The notes under the pieces were generated by a model. The model was not told the origin of the DNA and ran no database searches. It saw nothing but the letters and a program-made list of their open reading frames with translations. Below are positions 47,173 through 59,386 of a DNA stretch of 64,000 bases, piece by piece. The position numbers were made by a program, and so were the translations under genes. Source of the stretch: Betaproteobacteria bacterium (GTDB lineage Bacteria; Pseudomonadota; Gammaproteobacteria; Burkholderiales; Usitatibacteraceae). Where the stretch lies: NCBI GenBank assembly GCA_016720925.1, contig JADKJR010000003.1, positions 186,001 to 250,000 of the forward strand, written 5' to 3'. Positions within the stretch are counted from its first letter, which is position 1; every line of letters begins with the position of its first letter.

Positions 47173-49359
47173 CTAGGCCTTTTTGAGGCTGTGATTCTTC
47201 AGAGGCAGATCGCGAATACGTTTTCCGGTCGCCGCGAAGATCGCATTGAGCACCGCCGGCGCCGCAACAGCAATGGTCGGCTCGCCCACGCCGCCCCAGA
47301 ATCCGCCCGACGGCATGATGACGGTTTCCACTGCGGGCATATCGGCCATGCGCATCGCCGGATAGTCGTGAAAGTTGCTCTGCAAGATACGGCCATCCTT
47401 GACGGTGCACTCGCCGTATAGCGCGGCCGACAGGCCATAGGCGAACGATCCCTCCACCTGCGCTTCAATCTGCTGCGGATTCACCGCATGACCGGAATCA
47501 GTTGCGGCGACGATGCGATGGATCTTCAGTTCGCCTGCCGCATTGACCGATACTTCCGCGCATGCCGCCACGTAGCTGCCAAAACCCATCGCCTGTGCCA
47601 ATCCGCGGAACACGCCGGGCGCCGCAGGTTTGCTCCAGCCAGCGCGCTCGGCCGCCGCATTGAGCACCGCCAGATGTTTCGGATGATTGGCCATCAGTTT
47701 CCGCCGGAATTCCAGCGCATCCTTGCCGGCGGCATGGGCGAGTTCGTCAATAAAACATTCGAGATAGATGGTGTTGTGATTCAGATTCACGCCGCGCCAG
47801 AAACCCGCCGGTACATGCGGGTTACGCATGGCGTGATCGATCATCAGCGCCGGAAACGTATAACCAATCCCGGCTTCCGGGCCGGCTGCATTAAGCCCTT
47901 GAAACACCAGCGGGTCCTTGCCGTCCTTGATATTCTGCGGCGCCACGCTCGCGAGGATTGATTGCCCGGAAATGCGCATCGCCAGTCCGGTCACATTGCC
48001 TGCGGCGTCGAGGCCGGCGGTGAGTTTGCAGCGCGTGATCGGGTGGTAGCGCCCCTGCGCCATGTCTTCCTCGCGCGACCAGATCAGCTTGATCGGCGTG
48101 CCGGGCATTTCCTTGGCGATCGCCACCGCCTGGCGTATCCAGTCGGTCATGCCGCGCCGGCCGAAACCGCCACCGAGGTGAATTTTGTACACTTCGCATT
48201 TCGTCAACGGCAGCCCCGCGGCTTCGGATGCGGCGGCCAATGCGGCCTCGCCATTTTGCGTCGGCGTCCAGACCTCACAACGATCCGGCGTCCATTTTGC
48301 CGTGGCGTTCATGGTCTCCATGCAGGCATGGTTCTGATACGGGTACGAGTACGTGGCCTCGATTACTTTCGCCGCCGCCGCAATCGCGGGCCCGACATTG
48401 CCAACCTGATTTCCCACCACGGCGTCCTTGGCAACGAGACCGGCGTTCAGCGATTCGGCAATGCTCGCGCTGGATGCCTTCGCATGGGGGCCTTCGTCCC
48501 ATTCGATCTTCAATGCGTCGAGCGCGGTCTTGGCGCGCCACCAGGTATCGGCCACCACGGCGACTGCCGAGTTGCCCACGCGCACCACTTTCTTCACGCC
48601 GGGGCGCTTCAGCACTGCGGCATCATCCACGCTCTTCACCTTGCCGCCGAACACCGGGCAATCCTTGATCGCCGCGTTGAGCATGCCGGGCATGGTGAGA
48701 TCCATGCCGTAGATCTGCTTGCCGGTGGTCTTGTCGATGGTATCCAGCCGCGCCAGGCGCTTGCCAGCGATCTTCCAGTCTTTCGGGTCCTTCAACTTTA
48801 CTTCCGTGGGCGGCGTGAGCTTCGCGGCGGCACTCGCCACATTGCCAAATGTGGTGGTGCGCTTCGATGCCGTGTGCGTGATCACGCTGTTGGCGGCGGT
48901 GCATTCACCCGCCGGTACTTTCCATTCATCGGCGGCGGCCTGCACCAGCATCATCCGGGCGGTCGCGCCGCCCTTGCGCACATAGTCGTGCGACCCGCGA
49001 ATGCCTTGGCTGCCGCCGGTGCTGAAACTTCCCCATGGCCGTTTGCGCTCCACGCTTTGTCCCGGCGTTGGATACTCGGTACTCACCCTGGCCCAATCGC
49101 ATTCCAGTTCCTCGGCCACCAATTGCGCGAGGCCGGTCAGTGTGCCCTGGCCCATCTCCGAGCGCGCGATGCGGACCACCACGGTGTCGTCAGGTTTCAC
49201 CACCACCCATGCGTTGACCTCCGGGGCTACCAACCCCTCGGCCGCTTCGGCCGACTTCAGAAAGGGAACATGAAAGCCGACGACCAGACTGCCCGCGGTC
49301 GCGGCCGAGCCTTGCAGAAAACGGCGGCGTGAAACTTTCGGCGGCGCAATCGTATTCAT
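47173..49359 (-). CDS. Molybdopterin-binding subunit of a xanthine dehydrogenase-family hydroxylase (IorB-like)
   Basis: The large subunit, 728 residues, with a twin-arginine signal (SRRRFLQGSAATAG), so it is exported folded. The cofactor-binding blocks GGGFGRRGMTDW, HNHACMETMNATAKW and PAGFWRGVNLNHNTIYLE are typical of the isoquinoline 1-oxidoreductase beta-type branch. The C-terminal GGFWGGVGEPTIAVAAPA is the usual Glu-containing active-site end. It oxidises an aldehyde or N-heterocycle; the substrate is not known. It overlaps the small subunit gene by four bases. No cytochrome subunit is adjacent. Confidence 0.92.
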   Translation of the reverse strand: MNTIAPPKVSRRRFLQGSAATAGSLVVGFHVPFLKSAEAAEGLVAPEVNAWVVVKPDDTVVVRIARSEMGQGTLTGLAQLVAEELECDWARVSTEYPTPGQSVERKRPWGSFSTGGSQGIRGSHDYVRKGGATARMMLVQAAADEWKVPAGECTAANSVITHTASKRTTTFGNVASAAAKLTPPTEVKLKDPKDWKIAGKRLARLDTIDKTTGKQIYGMDLTMPGMLNAAIKDCPVFGGKVKSVDDAAVLKRPGVKKVVRVGNSAVAVVADTWWRAKTALDALKIEWDEGPHAKASSASIAESLNAGLVAKDAVVGNQVGNVGPAIAAAAKVIEATYSYPYQNHACMETMNATAKWTPDRCEVWTPTQNGEAALAAASEAAGLPLTKCEVYKIHLGGGFGRRGMTDWIRQAVAIAKEMPGTPIKLIWSREEDMAQGRYHPITRCKLTAGLDAAGNVTGLAMRISGQSILASVAPQNIKDGKDPLVFQGLNAAGPEAGIGYTFPALMIDHAMRNPHVPAGFWRGVNLNHNTIYLECFIDELAHAAGKDALEFRRKLMANHPKHLAVLNAAAERAGWSKPAAPGVFRGLAQAMGFGSYVAACAEVSVNAAGELKIHRIVAATDSGHAVNPQQIEAQVEGSFAYGLSAALYGECTVKDGRILQSNFHDYPAMRMADMPAVETVIMPSGGFWGGVGEPTIAVAAPAVLNAIFAATGKRIRDLPLKNHSLKKA

Positions 49360-49862
49360 GTCGCGCTCCTTTCCGTGTGGATGATGTCATTGGCGTCCAC
49401 TTTCTTGAGCGCACCCCCTGCCGCCACGGATTTGATTGCCGCGCGCACGCGGTTGTAAGTGCCACAGCGGCAAATATTGGTCATCGTCTCGTCGATGTCC
49501 TTGTCGGTGGGATTCGGCTTGGCATTCAGCAGCGCAGTCGCGGCCATGATCATGCCGGTCTGGCAGAAACCGCACTGCGGCACATCCAGCGCCACCCAGG
49601 CTTTTTGCACCGGGTGCGAGCCATCGGGCGAAAGCCCTTCGATGGTGGTGATTTTTTCCGTCGGCTTGAGGCTCGCCGCCGTGCGCACACAGCTGCGAAT
49701 CGGCACGCCATCGATCAGCACCGTGCAGGTGCCGCATTGCGCGATGCCGCAACCGTACTTGGTGCCGGTCAGCCCCAACTGCTCACGCAGCACCCAGAGC
49801 AGCGGTGTTCCCTCGTCCGCCTGATAATCCAGCATCTTGCCGTTGACATTCAGTTTTGCCAT
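49356..49862 (-). CDS. [2Fe-2S] subunit of a xanthine dehydrogenase-family hydroxylase (IorA-like)
   Basis: The small subunit, 168 residues. The plant-type ferredoxin cluster is in KYGCGIAQCGTCTVLIDG with a further cysteine in RSCVRTA. The second helical cluster is in CGFCQTGMIMAA and NICRCGTYNRVR. It passes electrons from the molybdenum subunit to an outside acceptor. It has no export signal of its own and would leave the cell with the Tat-signal partner. First gene of the pair; repeat R8 lies upstream. Confidence 0.93.
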   Translation of the reverse strand: MAKLNVNGKMLDYQADEGTPLLWVLREQLGLTGTKYGCGIAQCGTCTVLIDGVPIRSCVRTAASLKPTEKITTIEGLSPDGSHPVQKAWVALDVPQCGFCQTGMIMAATALLNAKPNPTDKDIDETMTNICRCGTYNRVRAAIKSVAAGGALKKVDANDIIHTERSAT

Positions 49863-50040
49863 GACGTGCTCCTCATTTTTTCAACAATCGAATTACCGTG
49901 GGTGAAGCGTGACGATGATGTCCACACTCTTTGCAGACCGTGGCGAACGTGTCGTGGTTCCATCGCATGTTATTTAGGGTGAAGGGCGAAAGCAAATCTG
50001 CCGGAAGTTGAAGGCGGGTCTATTGCAGCAACTAGGAACA

Positions 50041-50106
50041 AAACACAAGCACTGGTGCGGCGTTTCAGCCATTATTGACCGGAACGCCGCGCCAGTGCGT
50101 GTGTTT
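50041..50106. repeat. Palindromic intergenic repeat R8
   Basis: Ends AAACACAAGCACTGGTGCGG and CCGCGCCAGTGCGTGTGTTT, centre CATTATTGA. Well paired. It is upstream of the hydroxylase pair and is the last clear genomic feature before the homopolymer tract. Confidence 0.92.
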
Positions 50107-50338
50107 GTAACTTTGTGCGGCCCCGCAGGATTCCGTGCGGCGATCGGGTTTGATCGCTGAATGCCGATGCGGCGACGGGTGCGTTTGTTGAATTCATGCA
50201 GGGTGTGATAATTGGCATCACGCCATTGATTGCTAAGGCAGCCATTCATGAAGCTTGTATGTACGCAATACTTTTTTCACCGTTTGTGTACACCTCGACA
50301 GGTGTTCATTTCTAGTTAGCGGTCAATGCAAAAGTTTG

Positions 50339-53870
<3,532 letters not shown>

Positions 53871-55001
53871 AGCACATTGTTGAGCTGCCGACCTGCCGCA
53901 CACTGTTGGAATGGAAGAATGTGGCCGTGAGCTGCATATTACGAACCGCGCTCCGGACTCACATCCGCAAGGGTGACCGTGACGGTTGGCCTCTCTTAAC
54001 CCTTTAAAGAGTTCAGGTCAGTCCGGTACGGCTTGCGGGGGCATTCCTGAAAGAGATTGCGGCGTCCGGCTTTGCCTGATATTTCCAACCCAGAACACGC
54101 GACCAAATCATTGCCACGCTCAAGGACCAGAGAGTCCATCGAATGGTGGGCTGGTACTTACTCAGCAGGAGGGCGGGTGTTGAACGTTGCAGGTCAAGCT
54201 CCCGTTCAAAGAGGAACCCGGGGGAGGGGGCCGGGAGGGGGAAACCGCGAAAGGGGGGGGGGACCCCCCCCCCGGAGGGGAAAAAAAAAAAAAAAAGGCC
54301 GACGAGGGTTGGGCGGGCTTCGCGACGTCGCCTTGCCGTGCGCGTGTTTTCTCAGGTCTCAGAGGCCGTACTAGTGAGATCAAGACCCCGCCACAAAGCT
54401 GCTTGGCACAGTAAGGGCACTTATGCCTTCGGGTGAGCTATCCGGCGCCGTAATGCAGGCACTGGCTACAGGCACTTTCGAAGAATCTTGCAGTGCCGGC
54501 CGCCCAAGCTCGCGCCTTCGCGCCCAAATGCGTAGTTATCTGGCGGTGCCGAATTGGCCGATGTTAAGCGAGGAGCTGAGCTGTTTCGCTCAAGGACTGG
54601 GTTGCCCCCCGGCCCGGCCCGTTCCCTCGCCGGGACGCCGCGAGGCCGCTCCGTTAGCGTCTAGCTGGCTTTTCGTCTGCTTCTCCAACTCCACCCGATC
54701 TCGCGCATCTGGAGCAGGTTGAACTGATCTTCAACCATGTACAGCCAAGACTCGTTCGGTGTTCTCGGTCAGCTTGCCTTATTGCGTTACAAGAGCCCAA
54801 CGTTTATTGTCGCGCACCAGCAGTTGCCCAACTGTGTGACCTGGCGGGGCAGGGTGAGGGCCGGTTGCCCTTTGAGCGTCGTTAGCGCTACGCGACTCCA
54901 CTACGGGAAGCATAGCACGCGGCGCTCAGTGGTGAACGCGTTCCCATATTTACCCCGAACATTGCGTCGGGGACTTTTTCTACAGCGTCTGTAGCCATCA
55001 G
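53871..55001. other. Unidentified stretch right of the homopolymer tract
   Basis: About 1.1 kb of mixed composition. A second poor-quality patch (G, C and A runs) lies at 54215-54300. I see no conserved protein, tRNA or rRNA on either strand. The longest open frame (54423-54722) has no recognisable motif. A small hairpin CTACAG-CGT-CTGTAG at about 54980-54994 precedes the next gene. It may belong to another molecule joined by misassembly. Confidence 0.5.
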
Positions 55002-55904
55002 ATGAACTACCCATACATTTCCGTTTACCGTTTTGCACTTAGCTCAATCGCGCTGTTCGCAATCTCCGGCGTTGCGATGGGCCAATGCCTCAGCCTATCG
55101 GAAGTACCCACACGAATTCGCGAAGCTCGACTCGTCGCGCTGGGCGAAACGCATGGCACGATGGAGGCGCCGGCATTTGCCGCAAGACTGCTCTGCGCTC
55201 TCGCGAATGCAAAGAAACCGACCTTGCTTGGCCTCGAAATCCCTGGATCTGAGCAGCCAACGATCGATGCATTCGTCAGCGGCGGCTCTGAGGTCGAATT
55301 CCTTGCCTCGATGAGAACCAGCAGGTTCTGGAACAGGGAATTTCAAGATGGCCGCTCAAGCAAGGCGATGGTGACTCTCATTGAGTTCGCGCGCGCGCTT
55401 CGCATGAGAGGACGGCAAGTACGTGTGCTGGCGATCGACGCGATGCCCAGTCAAGTTACGCCAGGTATCACTCGCGACAAGATCATGGCCCTAAACCTGG
55501 AAAGCGCGTTACACGCCGAACCTGACGCAACCATAATGTTGCTTGTAGGAAACATGCACAATAGAAAGGCCGAGGGCGCACCGTTTGACGCCTCCTTTCG
55601 ATCGGCCGTCAACTTGATGAGCGAAGTAAAAATCATTTCTCTACTTATGCAACACGCGGGGGGCTCCGCGTGGTTCTGCGCAAACGATACAGAGGGAAAG
55701 TCCAGCTGCGGTGTCAAGCGCGGAATGTTCCCCATGAATGACCGTTCTTCGCCGAAGCTGGTAGAACTTGATCGGCGGTTGTTGCCCGATTACGACGGCT
55801 ACTTTTTTGTCGGCGCAATCAACGCATCTCCCCCGGCAGTAGAGCGGCTATCTTCCGAAATGAGGGCTAATATCAATCAAGTTTGCTCCCTTCAGTCTCG
55901 TTAG
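55002..55904 (+). CDS. Exported Tiki/EreA/ChaN-superfamily protein
   Basis: A protein of 300 residues with a signal peptide (about residues 1-26, cleaved near VAMG-Q). The motifs LVALGETHGTMEAPAF, TLLGLEIPGSEQPTIDAF and MLLVGNMHNRK match, in order, the GExHG, E and GxxH signatures of the superfamily that includes erythromycin esterase, ChaN, TraB and Tiki. It is probably a secreted metal-dependent hydrolase or heme-binding protein; the substrate is unknown. Composition looks less GC-rich than the surroundings. Followed after 6 bases by the NIPSNAP gene. Confidence 0.65.
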   Translation: MNYPYISVYRFALSSIALFAISGVAMGQCLSLSEVPTRIREARLVALGETHGTMEAPAFAARLLCALANAKKPTLLGLEIPGSEQPTIDAFVSGGSEVEFLASMRTSRFWNREFQDGRSSKAMVTLIEFARALRMRGRQVRVLAIDAMPSQVTPGITRDKIMALNLESALHAEPDATIMLLVGNMHNRKAEGAPFDASFRSAVNLMSEVKIISLLMQHAGGSAWFCANDTEGKSSCGVKRGMFPMNDRSSPKLVELDRRLLPDYDGYFFVGAINASPPAVERLSSEMRANINQVCSLQSR

Positions 55905-55910
55905 GCCGCC

Positions 55911-56249
55911 ATGAAACGCCTCGTCGAAATTCGGTCCTACATTCTAAAGCCCGGAAGTGGCCCAAAGTTCCACGACCTGGTTTCCAACCAGAGCGTCCCC
56001 CTTCTCAAAGAGTGGGGCATGGAAGTAGTCGCTTTCGGGCAATCTCTTCACGACCCGGATGCGTACTTTCTGATTCGGGCTTACAGCGACCTCGATGACC
56101 TCAAGCAATCACAGGCTGCCTTCTACTCGACAGACGCATGGAGAAACGGCCCTCGCGAGGCCATCATTGAATTGATTCAAACCGACGCCAATACTGTCCT
56201 ATGGCTTACCATTGGGGCCATTGATGCTATTCGCCAATCACGGTTGTAG
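55911..56249 (+). CDS. NIPSNAP family protein
   Basis: A protein of 112 residues with the NIPSNAP dimeric ferredoxin-like fold: VEIRSYILKPGSGPKFHDLV at the start and FLIRAYSDLDDLKQSQAAFY in the middle. The family is widespread and its bacterial function is not defined. It is spaced 6 bases from the upstream gene and probably cotranscribed with it. Composition resembles that gene. Confidence 0.8.
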   Translation: MKRLVEIRSYILKPGSGPKFHDLVSNQSVPLLKEWGMEVVAFGQSLHDPDAYFLIRAYSDLDDLKQSQAAFYSTDAWRNGPREAIIELIQTDANTVLWLTIGAIDAIRQSRL

Positions 56250-56271
56250 TCTTGGTCCGGCACTGAGGTCG

Positions 56272-56337
56272 AAAGTCTATAGCTGGCGCGACGCTTGGAG
56301 CAAAAATGGCCCGAAAGGCTCGCCGGTGCTGGTATTT
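56272..56337. repeat. Palindromic intergenic repeat R9
   Basis: Ends AAAGTCTATAGCTGGCGCG and CTCGCCGGTGCTGGTATTT, centre CAAAAATGG. It lies between the converging NIPSNAP and glutamine amidotransferase genes. Its presence shows that sequence right of the homopolymer tract comes from the same kind of genome as the left part. Confidence 0.85.
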
Positions 56338-56343
56338 CCGGTT

Positions 56344-57266
56344 CTACTCCAGGTACCGCACCGTCACCGCCGGTGTCCCGCCCGTGAGCTCCACATGCAG
56401 CGCCGAATACTCCGGCACCTCAACCCAGGTCGACGTGTCTTTGGTCAGTGGTTCGGAGGCGACGATGATGGAATCCGCGTTCGCTGCGCCGCCCGTCATG
56501 CGCCACTCCCCTTCGTTCATGCCGTAGTCGCGGCCGAGCGTGTACCAGAGTGACAGGAAATTGATGTTGGCTTCTTGCACGCGCGCGGGTCATTGGTGGC
56601 GTAGCAGCCGAAGTCGAAACAGTAACGCACGGCGGCAAGCTGGTGACCGTCAGTCATGAACAGGTTGACCGACGAGGACACCGCGATACCGAGTTGGGCG
56701 CGGACAGCGCGAATCAACTTCAGCGCGGTTTCAATGGCGGTCAGCAGCTCATCACGTGTCGCGCGGCGATTCGGATCCGGCAGCGCAGAGACGATGAGCG
56801 CGTAGATCCATTCGCTGTCGGTGGTGCCGCGAATATGCGGCAGGTATTTCGGATTGACGTGTTTCGCCAGCAGCGGCTTCATCTCGGACATGCGCGCCAG
56901 ATCGCCGTTGTGCGCCATCGCCAGCAGCACGCCGGGGAACTGGAACGGGTGCACGTTTTGCAGCGAGATATCGACGACGGTGCTGTAGGCCACGCCGCGC
57001 ACGTGCCCGAGCACACAGGTGGCGCGCACTTTTTCGGCGAGGTTCTTCAGATTGCGATCGAATACCGGCAGCGACGACGAGCCGTAGGTAAAAGGGGCGT
57101 CCGGCGCGTGCGAATGCGGGTCCCATGCGCGCAGGCCGAAGCCGGCGAGGTTCAGCAGGTGCAGCATCTTCGGCATGTAGCTTTGCTTTACCAGCGCGGA
57201 ATCGGGCTGATACAGCAGGTTGTCCAGCAGGACGGGCTGGCCCAGATAGAGCAGTGCGCGGCACAT
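56344..57266 (-). pseudogene. Class II glutamine amidotransferase, one frameshift
   Basis: Starts Met-Cys (MCRALLYLGQPV), so Cys2 is the N-terminal nucleophile after Met removal. LGHVRGVAYSTV and AMAHNGDLARM are the glutamine-binding blocks, and TTDSEWIYALIV follows. Near 56580 the frame breaks in a CCCGCGCGCG run. The rest continues in another frame as VQEANINFLSLWYTLGRDYG and ends VTVRYLE at 56344. Adding one base in the CCC run restores DPARVQEANINF. With the repair it is about 307 residues, the YafJ-like size. Target and partner unknown. Probably a sequence error in an intact gene. Confidence 0.8.
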
Positions 57267-57342
57267 GGTCAGGGGCAGATTGTGACGGGCCAATTCTTGC
57301 GCCCGTGTAAACTCTTCGCTAAATGTATTGCGCTATCTTGCC

Positions 57343-58374
57343 ATGAACGCCACCGACACTCTCGACGCTTTTTGCGCCACTGCGATTTGTCGCGGGCTGG
57401 ACGAGGCCGCCGCGGCGCAATTGCTGGCGGTGGCCGAGCCTGTTTCGTTCACATCAGGCAGCCGGTTGGTGCAACAGGGCGAAGAATCGCGCGGCGCCTA
57501 TGTGCTGCGGATGGGAAAAGTCGAAGCACGCGTGTCGCTGCCGGGCGGCGGCGCGAAGACGGTGGCGGTGCTGGGCGCAGGCGAGATGTTCGGCGAAATG
57601 GCGCTGCTGGAACACGGCCACTGCAGCGCCAATGTCATGGCCGTGAGCGATGTCGATGGCTGGTTCATCGAGCGCGAGGCGTTTCGCGCGCTGACCGCCG
57701 GACGAAATCCTGTCGCGCTGGCGATCCAGCGCACCATCACGTCCGGGCTGGTTGCGCGCCTGGGCGCGCTCAATGGCGAATTGCTCAGTTGCCCCGCGCC
57801 GGAGGACAAGCCCGTGACGATGGCGCTGCCTGCTGGCGATCCGCTTGCCGACGTGCCTCGCCTGCGGCGTGCGTCGTTTGACCACCGCAGTTTTCTACCG
57901 GCGCTGCCGTTTTTCGACGGCTTTTCGCTTGACGAAATCGATATTGCCGCCGCAGCGGCAAACGTATTGGAAGTCGCGCGGGGACAATGGCTGTTCGTTG
58001 CCGGACAACCTGCGAATGCCTGCTATCTGGTGGTGCGCGGCGCGGTCGAAGTCAATGCGCGCCTCGATGGCCACGAGCGGCGCATGGCCTTGCTCGGCCC
58101 GGGAATGCTGGTCGGTTACATGAGTGTGCTGGCGGGCAAGCCGCATGGCGCCAACGCCCGTGCCCGCGAGAACGTCCTGTTGCTGGAATTTCCCGCCGCC
58201 GGTTTCATGGCGTTCTACAACGGCACATCCGGTGCGGCGGTAAAAATACAGCACGCCATTCATCGGAATTTGCTGCAATCGCTGGCGCGCAGCAATTCGC
58301 AGTTGTCGCGACTGGTGACGCAGGCGCGATTGAGCGAGGCGCTGACTTCACGCGTGACTCAGGCGGGAATTTAG
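57343..58374 (+). CDS. Protein with two cyclic-nucleotide-binding domains
   Basis: A protein of 343 residues with two cNMP-binding beta-roll domains. One spans about residues 15-125 (QQGEESRGAYVLRMGKVEA; LGAGEMFGEMALLEHG) and one about 190-300 (FVAGQPANACYLVVRGAVEV; LGPGMLVGYMSVLAG). There is no helix-turn-helix, so it is not a Crp-type regulator. The glycine-glutamate pair GEMAL in the first domain suits ligand binding; the second has lost it. It may control a partner protein. The frame opens at TTG 57328; I use the ATG at 57343. Divergent from the amidotransferase. Confidence 0.8.
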   Translation: MNATDTLDAFCATAICRGLDEAAAAQLLAVAEPVSFTSGSRLVQQGEESRGAYVLRMGKVEARVSLPGGGAKTVAVLGAGEMFGEMALLEHGHCSANVMAVSDVDGWFIEREAFRALTAGRNPVALAIQRTITSGLVARLGALNGELLSCPAPEDKPVTMALPAGDPLADVPRLRRASFDHRSFLPALPFFDGFSLDEIDIAAAAANVLEVARGQWLFVAGQPANACYLVVRGAVEVNARLDGHERRMALLGPGMLVGYMSVLAGKPHGANARARENVLLLEFPAAGFMAFYNGTSGAAVKIQHAIHRNLLQSLARSNSQLSRLVTQARLSEALTSRVTQAGI

Positions 58375-58424
58375 GCGGCGATGGCGGGTGTCACGGAACC
58401 ACTGATTGAAATGCGGAGGAATCC

Positions 58425-58943
58425 ATGAAATGGCGAGTGTTTCTTACCTGCTTTTGCCTGGCGGGCGTCTTGACTGCCGGGACGGCTTTTGCCGATCAAC
58501 TTCCCGAACCGCTGGTTTTCCAGCTACAGCGGCTGGCGAAGCTGTATGGCGCGTGGGATGAAATTGAAGAAGTGGATGGCCGAATGATCCAGCCGGTCAT
58601 GCGTGGACCCGGTGATGAAATCGCGCTGGCCGTTTTCGGCGTACAGCGCTATGGCGCCAGCCGTCGCACCATGCAGTACTTTGCGGTTTTCGTGCCGGAA
58701 AACAAGACCCCGTATCCCCAGCACTATCGGCTTGTTGATGTTGTCCGGGTGGGTGCGCCTGGGGTACGTGCCATTGAGCGCCTGGAGGCGAAGGTCACGC
58801 ACAACCAGAAGTCGGGTGAGACCAGCATTTCGATTCCGGCGCTGGAAAATGTGAAGGGTGATGCGGCGAATGCACCGAGCGGGAAGGTTGCTATCCAACT
58901 GGTGCTGAAGAATGGGCGGCTGAACGAGTTAGGCAAGCGCTGA
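58425..58943 (+). CDS. Small exported protein, unknown function
   Basis: A protein of 172 residues with a signal peptide (MKWRVFLTCFCLAGVLTAGT, cleaved near AFA-D). GGAGGA stands six bases before the ATG. The mature part is a mixed alpha/beta domain with no motif I recognise; KTPYPQHYRLVDVVRVG looks like a pair of strands. It follows the cNMP-domain gene by 50 bases on the same strand and may be cotranscribed. Confidence 0.7.
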   Translation: MKWRVFLTCFCLAGVLTAGTAFADQLPEPLVFQLQRLAKLYGAWDEIEEVDGRMIQPVMRGPGDEIALAVFGVQRYGASRRTMQYFAVFVPENKTPYPQHYRLVDVVRVGAPGVRAIERLEAKVTHNQKSGETSISIPALENVKGDAANAPSGKVAIQLVLKNGRLNELGKR

Positions 58944-59023
58944 TTCGTCGTTCCCGTGGCGACGCGAATCCAGGTTATTGCAAAGGGTTGCCTGCGGCAT
59001 TTGATTGCGGGTGGTTGCCGGGG

Positions 59024-59067
59024 GTAGCCCGGCGGCTACTCACTTTTCTTGCTTCGCCAAGAAAAGT
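59024..59067. repeat. Two adjacent hairpins in the gap between the 58425 gene and lipA
   Basis: GTAGCC-CGGC-GGCTAC is followed by ACTTTTCTTG-cttcgc-CAAGAAAAGT, then AAGCAAAAGAAGG. The second hairpin and its flank recall a high-copy intergenic sequence seen in many Xanthomonas and Burkholderiales-type genomes (from memory). The surrounding 443-base gap (58944-59386) holds no gene I can support. Confidence 0.6.
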
Positions 59068-59298
59068 AAGCAAAAGAAGGCGACCCGAGGTTCGTCCCCC
59101 GCAACGCAGCCCGGTTGCAGGCGCGCAACACCCTGCCTCACCTCGGAACGACAGGCCGCTGCGGAACTCGGGCTCGTGGATGAATCAAGCAAGAGATTTC
59201 GTTTGTGCTCGCCCTCAAACAGTCCTCGCGGACTGCTCCTGTCGTTTCTGCGTTACTCGGCGACTCTCATCGGGACCCGGGTAGTCCACTACCGCTGT

Positions 59299-59322
59299 CA
59301 CCCCGGATTTAGTCCGGGGGTG
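59299..59322. terminator. Hairpin downstream of lipA
   Basis: CACCCCGGA-TTTAG-TCCGGGGGTG. About 65 bases past the lipA stop codon on the minus strand; no T-run, so a terminator role is uncertain. Confidence 0.4.
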
Positions 59323-59386
59323 AAGCGGGGAATTCGCAGAGCCCGCTCTACGCCCGCTGAACGCCAAGCCAATGCAGTGGCTTGGC

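Noticed and set aside
54423..54722. A 99-codon frame in the unidentified stretch
   Set aside because: No motif, no ribosome site, and poor-quality sequence nearby.
54960..55911. Integron cassette array (GTTAGGC before the NIPSNAP gene looked like a core site)
   Set aside because: No paired RYYYAAC site or attC fold could be found around either gene, and no integrase is in the window.
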